Below, in pieces: positions 22,288 through 33,398 of a stretch of DNA of 55,086 nt. Numbering within the stretch: the stretch's first letter is position 1; each line of letters starts with the position of its first letter. The translations under genes were made by a program, and so were the position numbers. The notes under the pieces were generated by a model. That model worked only from the letters and a program-made list of their open reading frames with translations, was not told the origin of the DNA and did not search any database. The stretch is taken from the NCBI GenBank assembly GCA_025201805.1, contig MU619378.1:18555-73640 (forward strand). Reading direction: 5' to 3'. The DNA is from Parasitella parasitica. Its lineage: Eukaryota > Mucoromycota > Mucoromycetes > Mucorales > Mucoraceae.

Positions 22288-23333
22288 TTAAACATTAAGC
22301 CATGGATGATTCAGGATCTGCTTAATAGATAGCCTCTTTTGAGGGTTGTTTTTCAACATTCCGTTCAGCAGATCCAAGCAACTATCGGAACAGTTCGGTT
22401 CTTTTGTTGGCCGTCTCCAATTACCGGAAATAACCTGCGTAGAGTTTGCAAATGGCACTTGGCCATAGAGTAATGTAAACAGTAGGATACCCAACGACCA
22501 AACCTCGGCAGGCTCAGGTTTATAGACTAGACCCAACAGTATTTCAGGGGATGCAAAGGAAACGGTTCCATAAAACTTGTTCATTGTGTATTGTTCACGA
22601 TCAGGAAAATCAGGAGGTATTTGAATTGCCGAGCCAAAATCCACCAATTTCATCTGTCATATTTACATGTAAGGGATTTGTAACATGTTGTCCTACTGAA
22701 AAAACATACCTGAAAGTTTGAATCAACAACGATATTTTCATCCTTGATATCTCGATGGTATATACCTAGATCACTGAGATCACTCATGCACTGCACAAGT
22801 TGCTTAATGATCTTTTGAGTGTGCGACTCGCTTATTTTCTTATGGCTTTCAATGCATTCAAACAAATCACTTGAACTCCTTCTTCGCATTGGGCAGCCTT
22901 CAAATAGGGACGGTGGTGTTGTAGGCGCTGCATCACTTTCGCAGCTGCTGCCCTCACTATGGGCATCGCCTGATTTTTGTTGAGGAGAGGACCATTCACA
23001 ACCATATAGCTCCATGATCAAATAATGATACACATCATCTTCAAAACTGTCGATATATTCAATGACAGTGGGATGATTGATTTGCTTGAGAATAGTTATC
23101 TCATTTGGCGTACTTGTATTGCTTTGACAAGGTAGCTTGTGCTTGTAAATAAATTTGACGGCCACATTCTCCCTTGTTTCACGATTCACAGCAGACATTA
23201 CAAAGCCATATCCACCACTGCCAATTTGATCCTCCAGTTCATATAGAGCAGAAAATTGTTCATTCAGGCGATATCCATTCATTACCGGTTGGAATGAACA
23301 TGATTTATCTCCAGCATTCTGATTCATTGTCAT
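22288..23333 (-). CDS. PAS-kinase-like Ser/Thr kinase, catalytic domain only
   Basis: Two exons, 22710-23333 and 22288-22653, with a 56-nt intron in phase 0, 329 residues. All kinase landmarks are present: G-loop IGSGGYGFV, VAVKFIYKHK lysine near residue 60, NEITILKQINHPTV (alpha-C Glu), YHRDIKDENIVV near 195, VDFGSA after the intron, GTVSFASPEI (APE) and EVWSLGILLFTLLYGQVPF. DLFECIE...HRDIKDENIV...LVDFGSA and Glu in place of the usual Asp before VWSLG are typical of PAS kinases (yeast Psk1/2, human PASK). Unlike those there is no PAS domain: only about 25 residues precede the G-loop. A roughly 45-residue Ser/Pro-rich insertion sits in the hinge between MELYGCEW and DLFECIE, with an RRRSSS site. 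It is probably a soluble metabolic or stress kinase. Confidence 0.85.
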
Positions 23334-23970
23334 AGACGTAATAGACCTCTTGATTCTGATTTCACAAATGAGAAGAAACGTATAAAAACGGAAGAATTAG
23401 TATCCAAAATTATTTATTGCAATAACTTTTTTTTTTTTTTTTCAAAGTTACATTTTACATGATATAATTTTGCCGACGATAAAGGCAACATAAGAATGAA
23501 AAAACGCCACTATTCACATGTACCGTATGTATTTATGTATGGTGAAATGGGGTTTTGAACCCTTTTTTCATTTTAAGCTTTTTAATACATATAGCAAGGA
23601 ATCATTGGGCAAGATTCATCTGCCTAGATTATTAGACAGCTGTGCTGAACTAATCTACAACATGCATTCTTTCAATACATGGCCATTACACTTTAATGAT
23701 AGGCAAGGGGTTTCAGATACAATTGTTTTGAAATTCTCTGTTTGCGATGGCAACTGTTGGTGAAACGAGCTTAAAGCAAAACGTGTTATGCAGCGTCTTG
23801 GTTTCGGGTTTTCGGTCAAGATAATGCCATTATTATATATATTATAGTTGCAATATAAATTTATACGGGTTCAATGTACATAAACAATTAGTAACAGATG
23901 TAGAAAAAAGTGGTTTTCATGCTATTTTATAGGATATTACCAAGAGGCCTTCTATTGAGCTCAAGATCAC

Positions 23971-24068
<98 letters not shown>

Positions 24069-24675
24069 TTTGGTTGCTCGTTAAAATGATTGTTTAACAA
24101 CTGATGTATATCTTTTAACTGTCAGTTTTCCAGTTTGATCCTTTTTTTATACTTAAGAAAATCATTAGATCGTTCCATGAACTGTGTATTTCGAACGACA
24201 TGTTTATACCCGTGCTTAAAGGTCAAAAGAACGATTTATAGCCTTCCGAATGCAATGGCCAAAACAATCTGGTGAATAATGCATAGAAAATCGGTTTCTT
24301 TATCTACATTATAATCGCAGTTTGCAAGAGAAGATACAAATGGCTTAAATTGGTCTTTTCGAACAAAGCATATCCCTGTCGATTCAGCCATGCACGAAAA
24401 TGCCTGATAAAAAGGGTTTGGTTTCACTAATCTTTTTTACTTTGCATGAAACATGAACAATTACCAGATCAAGCAAACCCACCCAAAGAGTGAAAAAAAA
24501 AGTGATCACCTTTCTTTTAGAAGACATAACAATATTTTCAAATGAAAAGAAAGAATTGGTGTTGTAATGTGTTGACTTGGCGAGCTTTTGCGTGTTTTAT
24601 TATAACGCTATTAATCGTAAAGTACATGGCTGTTTCCTAATAAGTATCAAAAATTAAAGTAATATTATGTAGGCA
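23334..24675. other. Intergenic, T-rich, with small ORFs
   Basis: Contains the kinase promoter (minus), a 91-nt interrupted poly(T) tract and the 5' flank of the membrane-protein gene. A minus-strand stretch at 24520-24236 (MSSKRKVITFFFTLWVGLLD from about 24520, then an open frame ending at 24236) could be a small two-exon secreted or membrane peptide, but the join is not convincing. Confidence 0.4.
23976..24066. repeat. 91-nt poly(T) tract (one interrupting A)
   Basis: T-run from 23976 to 24066, interrupted by a single A at 24021; after A at 24067 it continues as TTTT. It is much longer than the other 10-18 nt homopolymers here. It could be a retroposed poly(A) tail on the minus strand or an inflated assembly homopolymer. 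Confidence 0.9.
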
Positions 24676-26136
24676 ATGGCCCCAATAGTAATCGCAGTTG
24701 ATCTGACATTTCTTACCGGTTTGTATAATAAAGAGTTGCACAAGTCTTCAACTTGACGTCTAAATTATGCTAGATTTTATAAACAGTATGCGAATGGGAG
24801 ATTTTTATGTCTATTTGACATTTATTGGTATTGTCAGTGTCTGGAGTATTTATGGGCTTATTTGCGCATTGATGGTCTGTTGTATCAAATTTTTTATCTA
24901 CCAACGTAGTATATTGAATATGATTTTTGCAATAGGGTTCATTGGGAGGAGTAACCGTATACATGATAGGCCTTGTTGTTGGGGTTGTCGCGACCATTAT
25001 AGTTGGATTCATCCATATCATGTTGTTATTCATTAATTACAGACCATTACTGATGAATTCATGCCTTCAACGAGACCCCTCGAGGCTATTTTGGTGGTCT
25101 TTAGGGTTTGATGATACGACAGAAATGAAGGAAATCTATGCTAATTGTCAAAACCAATGGGTTACATTCACAGTTGAAAGGATTGTCTCTTATGTGCTCT
25201 ATAGTATTTTTTCAGTAAGTCATCCATCTGACAACTAATATCCAGATAGTTACAACCGACATTTCTATGTAGAGCATATGCGCTTTTGTTATTGTTCGTT
25301 ATCAGCGAGGATTAATTGTCCAAAACAAAAAGGCAAAGGGTCTAATCATCAGTAACCAAACAGATGGCTGGTCTGACGATGAAGACGACATCAATGAAAA
25401 GGAAAAGTTACGAGGTCAATCGATAACTTACCATGAGGTATCCTTTCCTTCATCTCCTAACGAAAGGTCCAAGACGACCAGCACTACCGCATCAGCTACT
25501 TTAGAAACTGCAGCAAAGATATCTGGCACTGAACCAGCTAGTGTATTATCCGCTGATATGTATCAGCAGAGGCAACGCTTATTTGACGAAATCGCCAAGC
25601 GCAAGAAAGCAAGAAAGAGTTTGAATCGTAAATCTATTGCCAGCAACCCTAACCGTGATTCGATTCTAGCTGTGCATCCGTTGGATCTATCTCAAGATCC
25701 AGACTCATATACGCCACCGCCCATGCCCCCAAAAGAAACAGGGAAAGAAGACACATCTTGGAACAGATATAATGAAGATGAAAATAAAATTCGAGAGGAT
25801 GAGGAAGCTATTGAACGCCAAAAACGGCTGGACGCACTTTCAGCAGAGCGTATGGAATATGAGCTGTATCGGTCTGATGAAGTTTCCTCTACTGCATCGA
25901 GCGTTATTGTCAGATCAAACGAGGATGATGAGGATGATGACCAATCAACGCTTGTCAAAAAATCTCATAGAAAACGACCCAAGTCTGGCAGATGGTCCCA
26001 AGTGTATGCAGGTAGTAATGACAGCAAACCTCTCGCTACCTTGAATCAATCAAACGAAGAAGACGAAGAAAATGAGGAGGATCATGAAAATCAACAGCTC
26101 ATGGATCCTGAAAGTCAAGAACTGTTGAATAAATAA
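24676..26136 (+). CDS. Unknown multi-pass membrane protein with acidic cytosolic tail
   Basis: Four exons: 24676-24718, 24774-24874, 24936-25214 and 25273-26136, about 428 residues. Exon 1 encodes MAPIVIAVDLTFLT. The donor of intron 2 (GTCTGT at 24875) is the least sure; it is chosen because it keeps phase 0 into GSLGGVTVYMIG. At least three hydrophobic helices are visible: FYVYLTFIGIVSVWSIYG, VTVYMIGLVVGVVATIIVGF and around ERIVSYVLYSIFSSICAFVI. A short conserved-looking loop (RDPSRLFWWSLGFDD) contains tandem Trp. The C-terminal 280 residues are soluble, Ser/Glu-rich and coiled-coil-prone (EEAIERQKRLDALSAERMEY), with a PPPMPPK proline motif. No family is recognised. The stop lies 11 nt from the convergent GLO2 stop. 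Confidence 0.7.
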
Positions 26137-26147
26137 AAGCCGTTGTA

Positions 26148-27128
26148 TTAATTAAAGTTGTTTTTCATTTCTCTAAGCGTATGCAAGACCTCAACCGGAT
26201 CAGATTTGCCTGCCATTATTTGCAAAGATGGATCATTCACCCTTAAGAAGGGATTATAAAGCTTCTCTTGGCCAATGGTAGATGGAACTGTGATTAATTT
26301 GTCTTGACACCAATTCCATTTTGCTATCAGCGTCTCGTTTTTAGGGTCGACAGTCAATGCAAACTGCAACGTATTATGAGATATATGCTAAATACAACAC
26401 ACGCATCTTATATCTACCTTTAAATTGATCTTTGTATACTCATGTCCGCAATAGACCCAGGTTTCATCAGGCAGTTTAGTTAATACATGGAATAGGATCC
26501 TATACATGTCACGAGCATCGCCCTCAAAAAACTTGCCAACACCTCCAATGAATAGAGTGCTGTATTGTGATGAATACTCCACCATAGGCACAAAAAGAAA
26601 AAAAGGGATACTTACTCGCCAGTAAACACGGCCTTCTCGCCCGTAGCTGGGTCAGCAACATAGTAACAAACATGCCCTTTTGTATGGCAAGGTGTGTGGA
26701 GCGGCGTAACCGTTAAAGACCCCAATTTGAATTCTTCATGGTCTTTGCAAACATAATTAATCTCTGGTATACGGGCATCTGCACCGTACACTGCTAATCC
26801 TGGCTTTTTGGCTAGACATAATAGGATTGTGTTACTCGATACCCGACACTTCATCCAACATTTAACTGTACCTATTAATTCAATATTTCCACCTGCATGA
26901 TCCCAATGATGATGAGTTGTAAAGACACTGCAGCAGTGTTATTTCATACCCCTTGCTCTACAAACCATTATCCGAATCTTACCTTGTTAGCTTTGAACCT
27001 GTTTGGCTGATGACATTCAAGATTTTGATTGGCTCAACAGGGTCAATGACAGCAGCCTCTTTTGTTTTATCATCGATAAGAATATAAGAATAGTTGTCTT
27101 CGAGCACGCTAATAGGGATGATCTTCAT
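26148..27128 (-). CDS. GLO2: Hydroxyacylglutathione hydrolase (glyoxalase II)
   Basis: Five exons: 26983-27128, 26872-26927, 26616-26811, 26418-26559 and 26148-26363, 251 residues (yeast Glo2 is about 274). It hydrolyses S-lactoylglutathione to lactate and glutathione in methylglyoxal detoxification. The binuclear metal site is complete: THHHWDH (residues about 53-59, in the 56-nt exon 2), PCHTKGH, FTGD (Asp across intron 3) and YCGHEY. The second His of the THxHxDH motif is present. The start is [17 protein letters not shown]; an in-frame ATG 75 nt upstream would add only a Phe-rich T-tract peptide with no family support. A mitochondrial targeting signal is not evident, so the enzyme is probably cytosolic. 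It is convergent with the upstream membrane protein gene. Confidence 0.93.
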
Positions 27129-27455
27129 GTCTTTCGAAAAAAAAAAAAAAAGAGAAAAAAAGAAGAAGCGAATGAAACAGAACGAAAAGGAAAAGAAATG
27201 CAATTAAAGGGGGTTCCAAAGTGGAGATTATTAACGACAAGATTTCCATGCACTTTTCTCAACAGAAGCTTCTCGTTTTCCTGCTAGAACACAAATAGGA
27301 AAAAGTCCGAATAGAAGCAAATGTCTCAATATACGTAAAATTTTATTAAATATGGTTCAGGTTGCATTTGCGTATCTGCATGTTTATAATCGCTGCTTTG
27401 TGTGCATTCAACAGATCCACAATTTCTATCCAACGTTCTCTGATTTGGTGGTAAT
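27129..27455. other. GLO2 5' flank / NDUFB8 3' flank
   Basis: 327 bp between two minus-strand genes. A purine tract at 27136-27180 precedes the GLO2 start. Nothing else is seen. Confidence 0.5.
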
Positions 27456-28117
27456 TTATTCCTCGTCTTGTCCAACACGGGCCTATGTTTACACATGTTC
27501 AGCCATTGATATACACAATTGCCACACTGGTCTACTCAATACTTACGCCACGGGGACGAATATCACCTTCACGCGCACCGAATTCCTCGGTTAATCCATT
27601 GTAGGGATAGGTACGAGGGACCTGTACATTGACCATTAACAAATTTGGAATTTTCGTCCTCTCAAGTTACTTACAGCGACTTTATCAGGGTAAAACTTGT
27701 AGACGGTTGCTGCAAATCCAGTGAAAATAGTAGCGAAGAGAGCAAATTGAGCAGCAGCCTTGTAAGGACTGTAAGTGTGAAGATCAGGTGCCCAAACACC
27801 CATAATTTCATCTTCTTCATGGACCTATTGATGTTTGGTTACAAATGTCTATTTTTTTTTTTTGGCAACAGGAGTATTTTGCTTACAGCTTCGCCAAAGT
27901 TACGCTTGTCTTGAGGATCATCCCAACCAAAAGGACCTCTGGTTTGTGCACTGATACGAGGCAAGTTGGGGTAATCACCAATTTGGGGATCGGATACAAC
28001 TTCGCCGGTGCTCAAGGTGGATTGAGGGCGAACTGCAGTGATAGCAATAGGCTGGCGAGTTGTGTTCATAATAAGACGCATGTTCAATGCGTGGTGTGTA
28101 GCTGCACGGAAAGCCAT
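27456..28117 (-). CDS. NDUFB8: NADH:ubiquinone oxidoreductase (complex I) ASHI subunit
   Basis: Four exons: 27887-28117, 27675-27824, 27547-27621 and a last one of 27 nt (27456-27482), 160 residues, all joins phase 0. It is an accessory subunit of the complex I membrane arm in mitochondria. The N-terminus is a likely targeting peptide (MAFRAATHHALNMRLIMNTT, Arg and Ala, few acids). The family core reads GDYPNLP, GPFGWDDPQDKRNFGEAVHE, EDEIMGVWAPD, then one transmembrane helix (AAQFALFATIFTGFAATVY) and YPYNGLTEEFGA. The last exon is supported by GTAAGT after RPRG and an acceptor CATAG; without it the frame would run VSIE-stop, so the final 8 residues are less certain. Confidence 0.88.
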
Positions 28118-28807
28118 TGTTGTTTCGAATAAAAGAGTGGGGTGTGTGTCTTGTGTGTTTGATAATTCGAATTCAAGAAAACAACCAAGGTTTTTTTTTT
28201 ATAAATTTCGTACTAGAGGACTATTGGGTTGCCCACACATCTCCTCTTCTTCTACCCTCGCACCTTTGCAGTTGATGACATCAGTTGCTCGTTTCAGCAC
28301 CAACGACTCCAATAGGAAATAAGTGTCCCTATTCATAGAGTTTCCTTGTTACAGTGAACCAGTGGGGATCACTTTATAAGAAGAATAGAATTTATAAAAA
28401 TGAAAAAAAAGGCCGTAACTGCCTATAGTTTCTATGGAAAAATTGATATTTCTCAAGAAGCAAACAGTGTCGTATTTAAATAACCACACATTTGGACTAT
28501 CACAATCCATTTTGCCTTAGCTTTTGATACCTAGTTACCATTTTAGGTAACAGCTGTACAAAAACATAAGCTTGTTAGTTGCACATCGATATTCCCACTT
28601 GCAATTTTCGCTGTTGTTGATAATTGACACTATCTCGATGCAGAAAATTAGGTAGACTTAAGAAAATAGCAGACCATTGATCATCAACATATACCAAGGG
28701 CTTGCGAATCAATCATATAAAGCGAATGTCGAATAAACAGGAATATGACAATAAAACTGTACAGGTCGATTTATATTTTGGTTAAATAATAGAAACCTAA
28801 TTTAAGA
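28118..28807. other. Intergenic, NDUFB8 5' flank
   Basis: 690 bp between minus-strand genes. There are a T-rich tract at 28192-28200 and AT-rich sequence, with no supported gene or RNA. Confidence 0.5.
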
Positions 28808-29605
28808 TTAGGCCTTCAAAACTCTCTTCACTAAAGCTTCAATCCCTTGGTTATTCTTGATAGCATCCTCTAAACTCTTGAGAGCATATTTGGCCAGCAT
28901 ATCAACTTCAACGTTTACACGATCACCAATCTTCTTTGTAGTCATGATAACATGAGATTGGGTATGAGCAATCATCATTATTGAGAATGTGCGCTCATCG
29001 TCATTTACATCACACACAGTTAACGAAGTTCCATCCAAGCAAATAAACCCCTTTGGGATAACATATCTCATCTTGTCCTGATCAACTTGTTCCATTTGGA
29101 AAGTATACCAAACAGAGTTTCCCTCTGGTTTGATGTCTACAATTTTGACAGTATTGTCAACATGTCCTTGTACCATATGGCCACCGAATCTTTTGTTGGA
29201 ATCCATCGCACGCTCCAAATTAACTTTATCTCCAACCTTCAAGTCGCCTTTACTTACGTTAGCCATTATGTATAAATCGTGAATGAAGACTTTACCTAAA
29301 TTGGTGCACCTTAAAGTCTCGGGTGCAACGCCAACCTTGAAAGAGTCAGCGTCAAACTCTGTAGCCGTCAAACAAGTACCTAAGTAAGTGAAAAATTAAT
29401 ACATACGATGGAACACTTTTTTTTTTTTTTTTTTGGATATTGCTTCCTTACCATTGATGGCAATACTATCACCAAGATGGCAGTCGCTTAAAATTTCAGC
29501 AGCATTGGATACAGTGATAGTCCAGCCATTTCCACCGGATTCAGTATTGTCCTGTTCCTGAATATTGGACACAGTACCCATAAGCTCAACAAGACCAGTA
29601 AACAT
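28808..29605 (-). CDS. RIB5: Riboflavin synthase alpha chain
   Basis: Three exons: 29452-29605, about 29296-29379 and 28808-29247, 225 residues (yeast Rib5 is 238). It converts two 6,7-dimethyl-8-ribityllumazine molecules to riboflavin. It begins with the diagnostic MFTGLVELMG and has two lumazine-binding repeats. The first runs through INGTCLTATEFDADSF (across intron 1) and NLGDLKVGDKVNLERAM (across intron 2). The second has FGGHMVQGHVDNTVKI, CLDGTSLTVCDVNDD and a C-terminal helix with VDMLAKY. Intron 2 (48 nt) was not removed in the raw reading frame, which would otherwise carry an extra VFIHDLYIMANVSK insert; removal restores the family spacing. A T-tract in intron 1 follows the acceptor side. 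Confidence 0.94.
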
Positions 29606-29793
29606 TTTTATAACTATCGATTTTTTTAATGAAAAAAAAAAAAAAAAACAAAGAGATGCAAAAAGCTTATTTAAACGGATTTGTCATTGAAATACTCGTC
29701 ATATGACTGCGCAAACAAAGCGCCAATGCAAACACGAAATCATGGCAGTATGTACTATGGAAAGAGAAAGTCTATATGCTTAATCTAGCATGT

Positions 29794-31772
29794 CTAATCA
29801 GCAAAACAGACGTTTTTTTCTTTGATGGTAGGTATATTGGCTTCGATCTCTTGGATTTTCTCGCTATTATTATCGCTGACTGCCCTGGATGTTGTCCTTC
29901 TGATGGCACCTAACCGATCAGCGGCTACCTCCTCTTCTACTTCCATCATGGCTACTGTTGTTGCATTCTTTTTATCTTGAGGACGCACAATAAATTTACC
30001 AGGCTCACCAGTGAAAAAGTAGACGTAAGGGCAACAAGCGACTAAGAAAGCGCCCATGACAACACACATGTTAAAAAACCCAATTCTGCCGTACAAAAAA
30101 CCGCCTAGTAATGGACCTACGAGACCACCCAGAGCAAAAGCGATATTGAACAGAGCATAACTCATCCCTTGGCCTGAGTCGCCATCGTCAGGGTTAAGAT
30201 ATTGAACAACGTAGGCTAGTTCAGGCAAAACAGGCGTGATGAATGCAAATGATGTAAATCCTTGGATTGCAAAAACTACAATCAAAGGCACAATACCGCC
30301 AGCAGTCGATTTGCTAGGAATACCAATAAGAAACATAGTAATTGAGCAGACAACCAGTGTGGTAAAGCACACAACTTTAGGCCCATATTTGTCACTGATG
30401 ATTCCAGCCAAGGGCGTTGCAATAAATGTTGGAATAACTTGAGCCAAGAACACAAGGCCAATTTGACTAGAATTGTAACCCCATTCAGTCGACAATCGAA
30501 CAGTTAACGTAGGCTCAAATACATTGTATACACAACCATTAGCAAATGCTAGTAGCAAACTAGCAATTAGTCGATGCTGGCGCAGAAGCTGAAAAACAGT
30601 AACCGTATGTTTTTTCTTCTTTTTCATGCTGCTACTGTCATCATCTTCGGATGTAGGATTTACAAGTGTAGATGGCACGGTAGTAGGTGCGTTTACAAGG
30701 GGCTCTTTTTGGAACCATTCGGCAGGTCGATTTCTACGTTCCACCAGGAACACCCGCAAGATGAAATCAATTCCTGCTAAACAGATGCATAGAATAAAAG
30801 GAGCTTTGTAGCCTGCTGAGTGATAGAGTGCTGCGTGATGAAATGTGAGCGCTTTTTAGTTCGATTCTAGTTATGTATATAACCTACCACCTAATAGAAT
30901 AAACAAATGTGAGAACTATATGGAATAGCTTTATATTATAAAACGAAAAACATACCACCAATGGGACTACCACAAACAAGGCCAACTGAATGAAATAGTA
31001 AAACTCTACCCATCTATCACACACATGTCTAGTCAGTGTAACCATCGACACAACAGACAAACTATTTTACCTGTTTACCGAGCTCTTCTAATGGAAACGT
31101 ATCAGCAATTAGACACATACCAAGTGTCCAGACGCAGGCATCAGAGAAACCTTGTAAAAACCGAGCCAACAATAACTCCCAATAAGCATTAGCAAACAAG
31201 AATAGGAATGTAGCGCCTAGTAAACCTGCAATGCCAGCAACCATTGGCCATTGACGGTATTTCATTCGATCGGCTGTTTGCAGAAATTAAGCAACAAACA
31301 ATTAACTAACAATTACTTTCTGCACAACGCTATAACATTTTACCCAAATAGCCTAGAATGGGGGACCCAACTACAAGTCCAACGGCAAATAAGGCCAACA
31401 AAACACCTGTATCTTGAGATACTGATGCACCATCGGATACTTCTGAATTATAAGGATCAGGCCCAGAATCAGGGGATTTGCCATTTTGTAAAGCGTCAAT
31501 GACAAAAGGCACTGCAGTAAGAAATGCCAAAAAAACGCAATACAGATTAGTAATTGCGCTAGATTCAATTTCCATGTATATGTACATACTGATAGGCACA
31601 ATAATGCTATAAACCATCATCTACTTCGGACAAGTAATAAATTAATAATCTGCTTATACTTGCTTCTGAATGTAAAAACACATACATCAGTGAATAATGA
31701 TAGCGATACCGTCACTAATACATACAGATTGGAAGATCTGAAATGAACAAAAATAGGCTTCCTTTTAACCAT
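29794..31772 (-). CDS. Major facilitator superfamily transporter, vesicular-amine/DHA1-like
   Basis: Exons: 31686-31772, 31344-31620, 31071-31273, 30956-31013, a predicted 3-nt microexon 30888-30890 and 29794-30830, about 554 residues. Twelve hydrophobic segments are expected. Visible family motifs are FTDMMVYSIIVPI in TM1 (D-x2-Y-x3-P, across intron 1), GYLGADRMKYRQWP (motif A loop), LLARFLQGFSDACVW and LAGIISDKYGPK (second-half motif A). A long loop between TM1 and TM2 (about 45 residues, Asp/Ser-rich) and a polar central loop ending in MKKKKK are seen, as in vesicular monoamine-type carriers. The tail is acidic. It is presumably an H+ antiporter for organic cations or drugs in the vacuole or plasma membrane; substrate unknown. 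The start MVKRKPIFVHFRSSN is chosen over an in-frame ATG 156 nt upstream because TM1 follows it directly. Confidence 0.85.
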
Positions 31773-32441
31773 TGCGATTAGAAACAAGGTCAAGTAGGTC
31801 GAAACTGATGGAAATAGAGATAAAAAAAAAGCTTGCAAGGAATAGGTTGCTAGTCTTCCTGGGCAAGACCGTTTGTCAGATGTGACGGCCAGAGAAGTTA
31901 GTTGAACATCATGATGAGCGGATTTCAATGATTAAGAACTCCTTTAAGAGTCAAATTCTATCAACTTCTACATCATTATACATTAGATAAAAGTAGCGTG
32001 TTCTATCAACATAGATTGATAGTATCACCAAGTAAACAAAGCATAATTGATGTGTCCTAACAACGCATTTATTTTTAATATCCCGAAAAAGGAACTTCTG
32101 GTGGTTGCTACACTGTTGGCATGGAGACGAAATTCTCAGGTTGATCTAGTAAGCTACAAACCTGTCTAAATCAACTGCTTTTACACCTTTATTGGAAAAA
32201 AATTGATCATTTACTAACTGATCAATTGAACAAAATTACCAAATAAAATGATGGGTGAATATAAGGGAGAATCATTCTCCCCCCTCATTTGACTCGATCT
32301 GTCATGTTCGTTTAATCTTGGCAAAAATATTCTCTCGATTACTGCCAACTTTTATATAAATACATGTACTGAAAACCAGCATAAATATACAATATTTTTT
32401 CGCAAATACTTCGGGGCTTTACTCTGTACATCAATTACAAC
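31773..32441. other. Divergent intergenic region, MFS transporter / F-box gene
   Basis: 669 bp between starts of a minus and a plus gene, so a shared promoter region. A T-rich and A-rich mix; one clear TATA element is listed separately. No gene. Confidence 0.5.
32353..32360 (+). promoter_or_regulatory. TATA element of F-box gene
   Basis: TATATAAA lies 82 nt upstream of the F-box ATG on the coding strand. It is a match to the TATA consensus in a region where other AT-rich matches are common, so it is only suggestive. Confidence 0.4.
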
Positions 32442-33398
32442 ATGCTTGATTCACTTCCAACAGAGATTATTTGGAATATAATGCAGATCTTAGATCCATT
32501 TGATCTTTCGGCAACAAGATTAGTATGCAAAAAGCTGTGTGCTATTAGTGACCATCCTAGTCTATGGAGAAATATTCAACTTAGACCAGCAGCAACATCA
32601 ACACCATTGCACAATGCTGAAAACTTACCACTGTGGAGTTTGATGGACCTTGAACACGTTTTGCAACTTCATCTTAGGCATATACAAGCAATACACATTT
32701 GGGGTGTTCGTGACAACATTATTCAATACATTTTAACAAATTGCCACCACCTTCAAGAATTAACTATTTCGGGATGGTCTACACTTTCTGATCATGCTTT
32801 CAGAATAACAGCACCAACACCAGGATTTGACCACAGATCTCTAAATGCTCTAAATTTACGTCGTTTAAGGTTGATTGGGCAAAGAAAATCAAATTACACA
32901 TCCTTGGATGCTTTTGCTTTTGGAAAGCTGTTGAAACGGTGTCCCTACTTGGAAGAAATTACGGTTGTGAGCTGCCAAATTCACCTTCAAGCCGACTATT
33001 TACTCCAACTCGTTGATCAAGACCGCCGCGGTGAGCCAATGCTTGCTTCAATGCTGCAGGAGCAGCATATAGCTGAGCAATCTACTTTATCTTCACTCAA
33101 ATCTCTTGTTATCGCGACTAAAAAAACTTGGTCAAGTCATCATGTCACACGATTATTCCAGCTTTGTTCGAATCTTCGATTTCTTGGCCTTGTTCCTGAC
33201 TCAATTGAAATTGTCGACTATACAGGAGCGAATAAGAGGCAAAACAATGGCGAAATAACAGCATCAATGCCAGTCCTGGATTACTCGAGCAGTGTTACAA
33301 GCAATCAACCACATTTACTGACAAAGAATATTCTTGCTATTGAAGAACATGAAATGCTGGATTCGGACAACCTTATCGTTTTCAAATCTGGTATATGA
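32442..33398 (+). CDS. F-box protein with leucine-rich-like C-terminal part
   Basis: Intronless, 318 residues. The F-box is at the very N-terminus (residues about 3-46: SLPTEIIWNIMQILDPFDL, then RLVCKKLCAISDHPSLWRNI). This should bind Skp1 in an SCF ubiquitin ligase. After that come irregular leucine-rich stretches (NCHHLQELTISGWSTLSDHAF, LLKRCPYLEEITVVSCQI, LSSLKSLVIATKK, LFQLCSNLRFLGLVP), about 25-30 residues apart and typical of substrate-binding LRR arcs. The substrate cannot be inferred. Many such intronless F-box genes occur as expanded families in fungi. The start codon is the first ATG after the TATA element. Confidence 0.88.
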   Translation: MLDSLPTEIIWNIMQILDPFDLSATRLVCKKLCAISDHPSLWRNIQLRPAATSTPLHNAENLPLWSLMDLEHVLQLHLRHIQAIHIWGVRDNIIQYILTNCHHLQELTISGWSTLSDHAFRITAPTPGFDHRSLNALNLRRLRLIGQRKSNYTSLDAFAFGKLLKRCPYLEEITVVSCQIHLQADYLLQLVDQDRRGEPMLASMLQEQHIAEQSTLSSLKSLVIATKKTWSSHHVTRLFQLCSNLRFLGLVPDSIEIVDYTGANKRQNNGEITASMPVLDYSSSVTSNQPHLLTKNILAIEEHEMLDSDNLIVFKSGI

